From NCBI GenBank assembly GCA_938011315.1, contig CALLUG010000004.1:1-64000 (forward strand): a stretch of 64,000 nt of DNA, written 5' to 3'. The stretch is from an uncultured Flavobacteriaceae bacterium (GTDB lineage Bacteria; Bacteroidota; Bacteroidia; Flavobacteriales; Flavobacteriaceae). Shown one piece after another: positions 61,016 through 64,000 of this stretch. The notes under the pieces are model-generated. The model was not told where the DNA came from, did no database searches, and saw only the letters and a program-made list of their open reading frames with translations. Positions within the stretch are counted from its first letter, which is position 1. Each line of letters begins with the position of its first letter. The position numbers and the translations under genes were made by a program.

Positions 61016-62341
61016 TTATTTTACATTATTCAAATTGTCATCCCAATGTTTTGGTTTAGGGTCGCCTAATTTACCTAAAGATTTAGCTACTAGCATAGAT
61101 ACCGTAGCGTCGCCAGTAACATTAACAGTAGTTCTACACATATCTAGAGGGCGGTCTACTGCAAAAATTAATGCTAAACCTATAGGAAGTAATTCGGCAG
61201 GAAAATTTACAGTTTCCAAAACAATGACTAACATAACCATACCTGCACTAGGTACGGCGGCACTACCTATTGATGCTAGTAAGGCTGTAACGATTATTAA
61301 CAGTTGATTTGTAAAGGTCAAGCCTTCTGGCCAAATAACTTGCATAATAAATACAGCTGCTATAGCTTGATACAAACTCGTACCATCCATATTTATAGTT
61401 GCCCCTACAGGTAGTACAAATCCAGAAACTTCTTTATCTACGCCCAAATGCTCTTCTACACGCTCCATAGTTACTGGTAGAGTTGCTGCACTACTACTAG
61501 TTGAAAAAGCTAGTAACTGCGCTGGACTTATTTGTTTTAAAAACCATATTGGTGATTTTTTGGTATAGATACTAACCAAAAGCAAATAAAACACAATCAT
61601 CAATAATAACCCTGATACAACACAAAAAGCGTATAATAATAGTTTTATTAATACATCGGTATCATCAAAAGAAATAATAACATTGGCTAATAGAGCAAAA
61701 ACGGCATAGGGAGCAAAAAGCATAATCAAGTCAACCATTTTCATAACCACTTCGTTTAGCGAATCGAAAAATTTAATTAAAGGTTTCGCCTTCTTCTTTG
61801 GAATTAATAGTAAACAGATTCCTACAAATAGAGCAAAAAAGATAATTTGAAGCATTTTTGCATCCCCTAAAGCTTTAAATATATTTTTAGGAAAAATATC
61901 AATTACAGCTTGAAGTGGCCCTGCATCTGCTTGCATTTCAGCTTTCATGAGCTTATCTTTAACGCCATCAGAGTTTTGGTACGTGTTCTTTATTTTGGTA
62001 ATTGTTTCTGGGGACATTCCTGCGCCAGGTTTTACAATATTTACAATGCTTAGCCCTATAATAATAGCAATGACAGTAGTACCTACATAAATGCCTATAG
62101 TGCGAAGACCCATAACTTTTATTTTTGTAATATCTTTTAAATCGGCAATTCCTTTTATTAAGGAAGCTAAAATTAATGGAACGGCAATTAACTTTAATAA
62201 ATTGATGAATATAGTCCCCAAAGGAGACACCCAATCACCTACAAATTCTTTTCCTCCCGATATTGAATTCATTAAAAATCCAAAAATAATCCCGAGTATC
62301 ATTCCTATTAAAATTTTCCAATGTAATGCGAGTTTTTTCAT
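61016..62341 (-). CDS. DAACS-family dicarboxylate/amino acid:cation symporter
   Basis: A 441-residue GltP/DctA-like transporter. Eight helices and two re-entrant hairpins are implied by FSTSSSAATLPVTMERV (Ser-rich HP1), GATINMDGTSLYQAIAAVFIMQ (the NMDGT motif), SIGSAAVPSAGMVMLVIVLE (HP2) and DRPLDMCRTTVNVTGD (substrate-binding helix 8). It imports glutamate, aspartate or C4-dicarboxylates with Na+ or H+. A periplasmic insert near 105-145 is longer than in GltP. Confidence 0.94.
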   Translation of the reverse strand: MKKLALHWKILIGMILGIIFGFLMNSISGGKEFVGDWVSPLGTIFINLLKLIAVPLILASLIKGIADLKDITKIKVMGLRTIGIYVGTTVIAIIIGLSIVNIVKPGAGMSPETITKIKNTYQNSDGVKDKLMKAEMQADAGPLQAVIDIFPKNIFKALGDAKMLQIIFFALFVGICLLLIPKKKAKPLIKFFDSLNEVVMKMVDLIMLFAPYAVFALLANVIISFDDTDVLIKLLLYAFCVVSGLLLMIVFYLLLVSIYTKKSPIWFLKQISPAQLLAFSTSSSAATLPVTMERVEEHLGVDKEVSGFVLPVGATINMDGTSLYQAIAAVFIMQVIWPEGLTFTNQLLIIVTALLASIGSAAVPSAGMVMLVIVLETVNFPAELLPIGLALIFAVDRPLDMCRTTVNVTGDATVSMLVAKSLGKLGDPKPKHWDDNLNNVK

Positions 62342-62419
62342 AAAGAGTAATTTGATTTTTGTTTAAAAAAGTAAGTTTAATTTTAATCAATTATTTTATT
62401 TACAGTGATTTGTAGATTA

Positions 62420-63481
62420 TTATTTATACATATTATTTAATAGCATATAATCTACCAAGACCAATGCTGCCATAGCTTCTACAATAGGGACTGCTCTGGG
62501 GACTACACAAGGGTCATGGCGTCCTTTACCTTGCATCATTGTAAGATCTCCACGATTGTTTAAAGCCTCTTGTTTTTGCATAATTGTTGCTACGGGCTTA
62601 AACGCTACTTTAAAGTAAATATCCATTCCGTTAGTTATTCCTCCTTGAATACCTCCAGAAAAGTTAGTCCTAGTACTACCATCTGGATAGTACAAATCGT
62701 TATGTTGGCTACCCTTTAATTTAGTCCCTTGAAAACCACTACCATATTCAAATCCTTTTACAGCGTTTATAGATAGCATGGCCTTAGCTAATTCGGCATG
62801 TAATTTATTGAAAACAGGCTCACCTAGACCGATAGGAACATTTTGAATAACACAACTTACTACCCCTCCTATGGTGTCACCTTGTTTTCTAACGTCTTGT
62901 ATTTTATTAATCATTTTTTCTGCCGTTTCTTTATCGGGGCAGCGGACAGGGGTATCTTCTATTTTTGAAAAGTTTAATTTTTGATAAGGTTTATCCAAAC
63001 AGATATCGCCTACGGAAGTTGTAAACGCTGTTATTGTAATAGTATTTAAAATTTGTTTTGCTATAGCTCCTGCAACCACTCTAGAGGCTGTTTCACGTGC
63101 AGAACTACGCCCACCTCCTCTATAGTCGCGATGTCCATATTTTTTTTCATAAGTATAATCGGCATGGCTTGGACGATAAACGTCTTTAATATGCGAGTAA
63201 TCCTTAGATTTTTGATTTTCGTTTTCAATAATAAATCCAATAGGAGTTCCTGTTGTTTTTCCTTCAAAAATCCCAGATAAAAATTTAACCTTATCCGATT
63301 CCTTACGTTGTGTTACAATGTTTGATTGTCCAGGTTTGCGTTTATCCATTTCGGCTTGTATTGCTTCCAAATCAATGTTAAGCCCCGATGGACAACCGTC
63401 TATAACACCTCCGATAGCCTCTCCGTGCGACTCTCCAAATGTACTTATTCTAAATACAGAACCAAAAGTGTTTCCTGACAT
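62420..63481 (-). CDS. aroC: Chorismate synthase
   Basis: A 353-residue FMN-dependent enzyme making chorismate from EPSP. Signatures are intact: [21 protein letters not shown] at the N-terminus, [25 protein letters not shown] in the middle, and the C-terminal [27 protein letters not shown]. It is slightly short of the usual 355-365. It is monocistronic and complements aroB at 47 kb. Confidence 0.97.
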   Translation of the reverse strand: MSGNTFGSVFRISTFGESHGEAIGGVIDGCPSGLNIDLEAIQAEMDKRKPGQSNIVTQRKESDKVKFLSGIFEGKTTGTPIGFIIENENQKSKDYSHIKDVYRPSHADYTYEKKYGHRDYRGGGRSSARETASRVVAGAIAKQILNTITITAFTTSVGDICLDKPYQKLNFSKIEDTPVRCPDKETAEKMINKIQDVRKQGDTIGGVVSCVIQNVPIGLGEPVFNKLHAELAKAMLSINAVKGFEYGSGFQGTKLKGSQHNDLYYPDGSTRTNFSGGIQGGITNGMDIYFKVAFKPVATIMQKQEALNNRGDLTMMQGKGRHDPCVVPRAVPIVEAMAALVLVDYMLLNNMYK

Positions 63482-63600
63482 TTACTTGTATTTTATGCTA
63501 ATGTAAATTTATTATTAGAGATATAAAAATCCCTTGCAAAAATAAACAATGTTTTAGGTTAATATTTCTGTGGTTGAAATATAAATTGTCATTGCTAAAT

Positions 63601-63639
63601 AAAAAAAGAGTAGCTAGAAATACAATTTCTAACTACTCT
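63601..63639 (-). terminator. Terminator downstream of katG
   Basis: 15-bp arms (63607-63621 with 63625-63639, one wobble) and a 3-nt loop, followed on the minus strand by a T7 run, 27 nt beyond the katG stop. Confidence 0.9.
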
Positions 63640-63665
63640 CTGGATATAGAAATGATATTCAATAT

Positions 63666-64000
63666 TTATTTCAAATCAAAACGGTCTAAATTCATAACCT
63701 TAGTCCATGCGGCAACAAAATCGTTTACAAATTTTTTGTCAGCATCATCGCAGCCATACACTTCTGCTACGGCTCTTAATTCTGTATTAGAGCCAAAAAT
63801 TAAATCTGCTCTAGTAGCTGTCCATTGCAAGTTTCCTGTAGCTCGATTACGCCCTTCAAACAGACTATCATCTTCTGTAGTAGTTTTCCAAGTTGTCGCA
63901 AAATCTAAAATATTAGTAAAAAAATCGTTGGTTAATGCTCCTATGGTTTCTGTAAATACCCCGTGTTTGGAATTATTATAATTAATTCCTAAAACACGTA
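63666..64000 (-). CDS. katG: Catalase-peroxidase KatG, C-terminal part (5' end outside window)
   Basis: The last 111 codons of a bifunctional haem catalase-peroxidase. The segments [56 protein letters not shown] and [14 protein letters not shown] are the standard end of KatG's non-catalytic C-terminal domain. It detoxifies hydrogen peroxide. The catalytic N-terminal domain lies beyond position 64000. A strong terminator follows. Confidence 0.95.
   Translation of the reverse strand, partial: RVLGINYNNSKHGVFTETIGALTNDFFTNILDFATTWKTTTEDDSLFEGRNRATGNLQWTATRADLIFGSNTELRAVAEVYGCDDADKKFVNDFVAAWTKVMNLDRFDLK

Overview
This 64-kb window is AT-rich chromosomal DNA from a member of the Bacteroidota, most likely a marine Flavobacteriaceae. 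The evidence is the gene families (482-residue GAPDH with N-terminal extension, YtxJ, FadN-type beta-oxidation protein, DUF2911, tandem photolyase genes), the scarcity of obvious Shine-Dalgarno sequences, and repeated promoter boxes of the Bacteroidota type (TTG, about 20 nt, TAnnTTTG). Most of it is core housekeeping. No insertion sequence, CRISPR array or rRNA operon was seen, and there is one tRNA gene, tRNA-Ser(TGA).

Layout. 1-10 kb: PepSY-TM protein, a MoxR-like ATPase/VWA pair, a secreted sortilin-like beta-propeller, ung, yebC, two rhodaneses and a frameshifted lipoprotein pseudogene. 10.7-16 kb: rplS, trmD, a coiled-coil membrane protein, gap and degQ. 15.9-25 kb: dapF-GNAT-mltG, a lysozyme-like protein, an RsmI-like methylase, a low-Mr phosphatase, dnaA, a thioesterase, a YigZ protein, ribD and prmC. 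25-31.5 kb: ytxJ, selO, two overlapping photolyase/cryptochrome-family genes, a lipoprotein paralogous to the pseudogene, and tRNA-Ser. 31.7-44 kb: amino-acid and anion transporters, fadN-fadA, ychF, topoisomerase IV parE-parC. 44-53.5 kb: XRE regulator, M14 carboxypeptidase, Lrp regulator, DinB protein, aroB, proline dehydrogenase, RDD protein, photolyase-SRPBCC-aquaporin, DUF2911. 60-64 kb: sulfurtransferase, dicarboxylate symporter, aroC and the 3' end of katG.

The accessory part is 53.6-60.15 kb. A compact six-gene operon (small XRE regulator, C5 cytosine methyltransferase, HD phosphohydrolase-like protein, AAA+/ORC-like ATPase, a protein with two similar Rossmann-like halves, and a small alpha/beta protein that may be a divergent nuclease) is held together by 4-nt ATGA overlaps and near-zero spacing. 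A divergent 64-residue protein lies upstream. Two related inverted-repeat operators sit on the two divergent promoters, as expected for a controller-protein circuit of restriction-modification type. I do not recognise this gene combination as a named defence system, and it is the best candidate here for an undescribed one. It is followed by a gene-free 660-bp segment bounded by an 18-bp perfect direct repeat, which may mark a past insertion or excision.

Other points worth a look: the pseudogene at 9973-10538, whose reading frame is restored by removing one A from each of two poly-A tracts; a photolyase-like protein with no N-terminal antenna domain but an extra C-terminal domain; a cluster of TTTGTAAAY half-sites in the 311-bp intergenic region at 44.4-44.75 kb; and a probable unannotated 59-residue membrane protein overlapping the end of ung.
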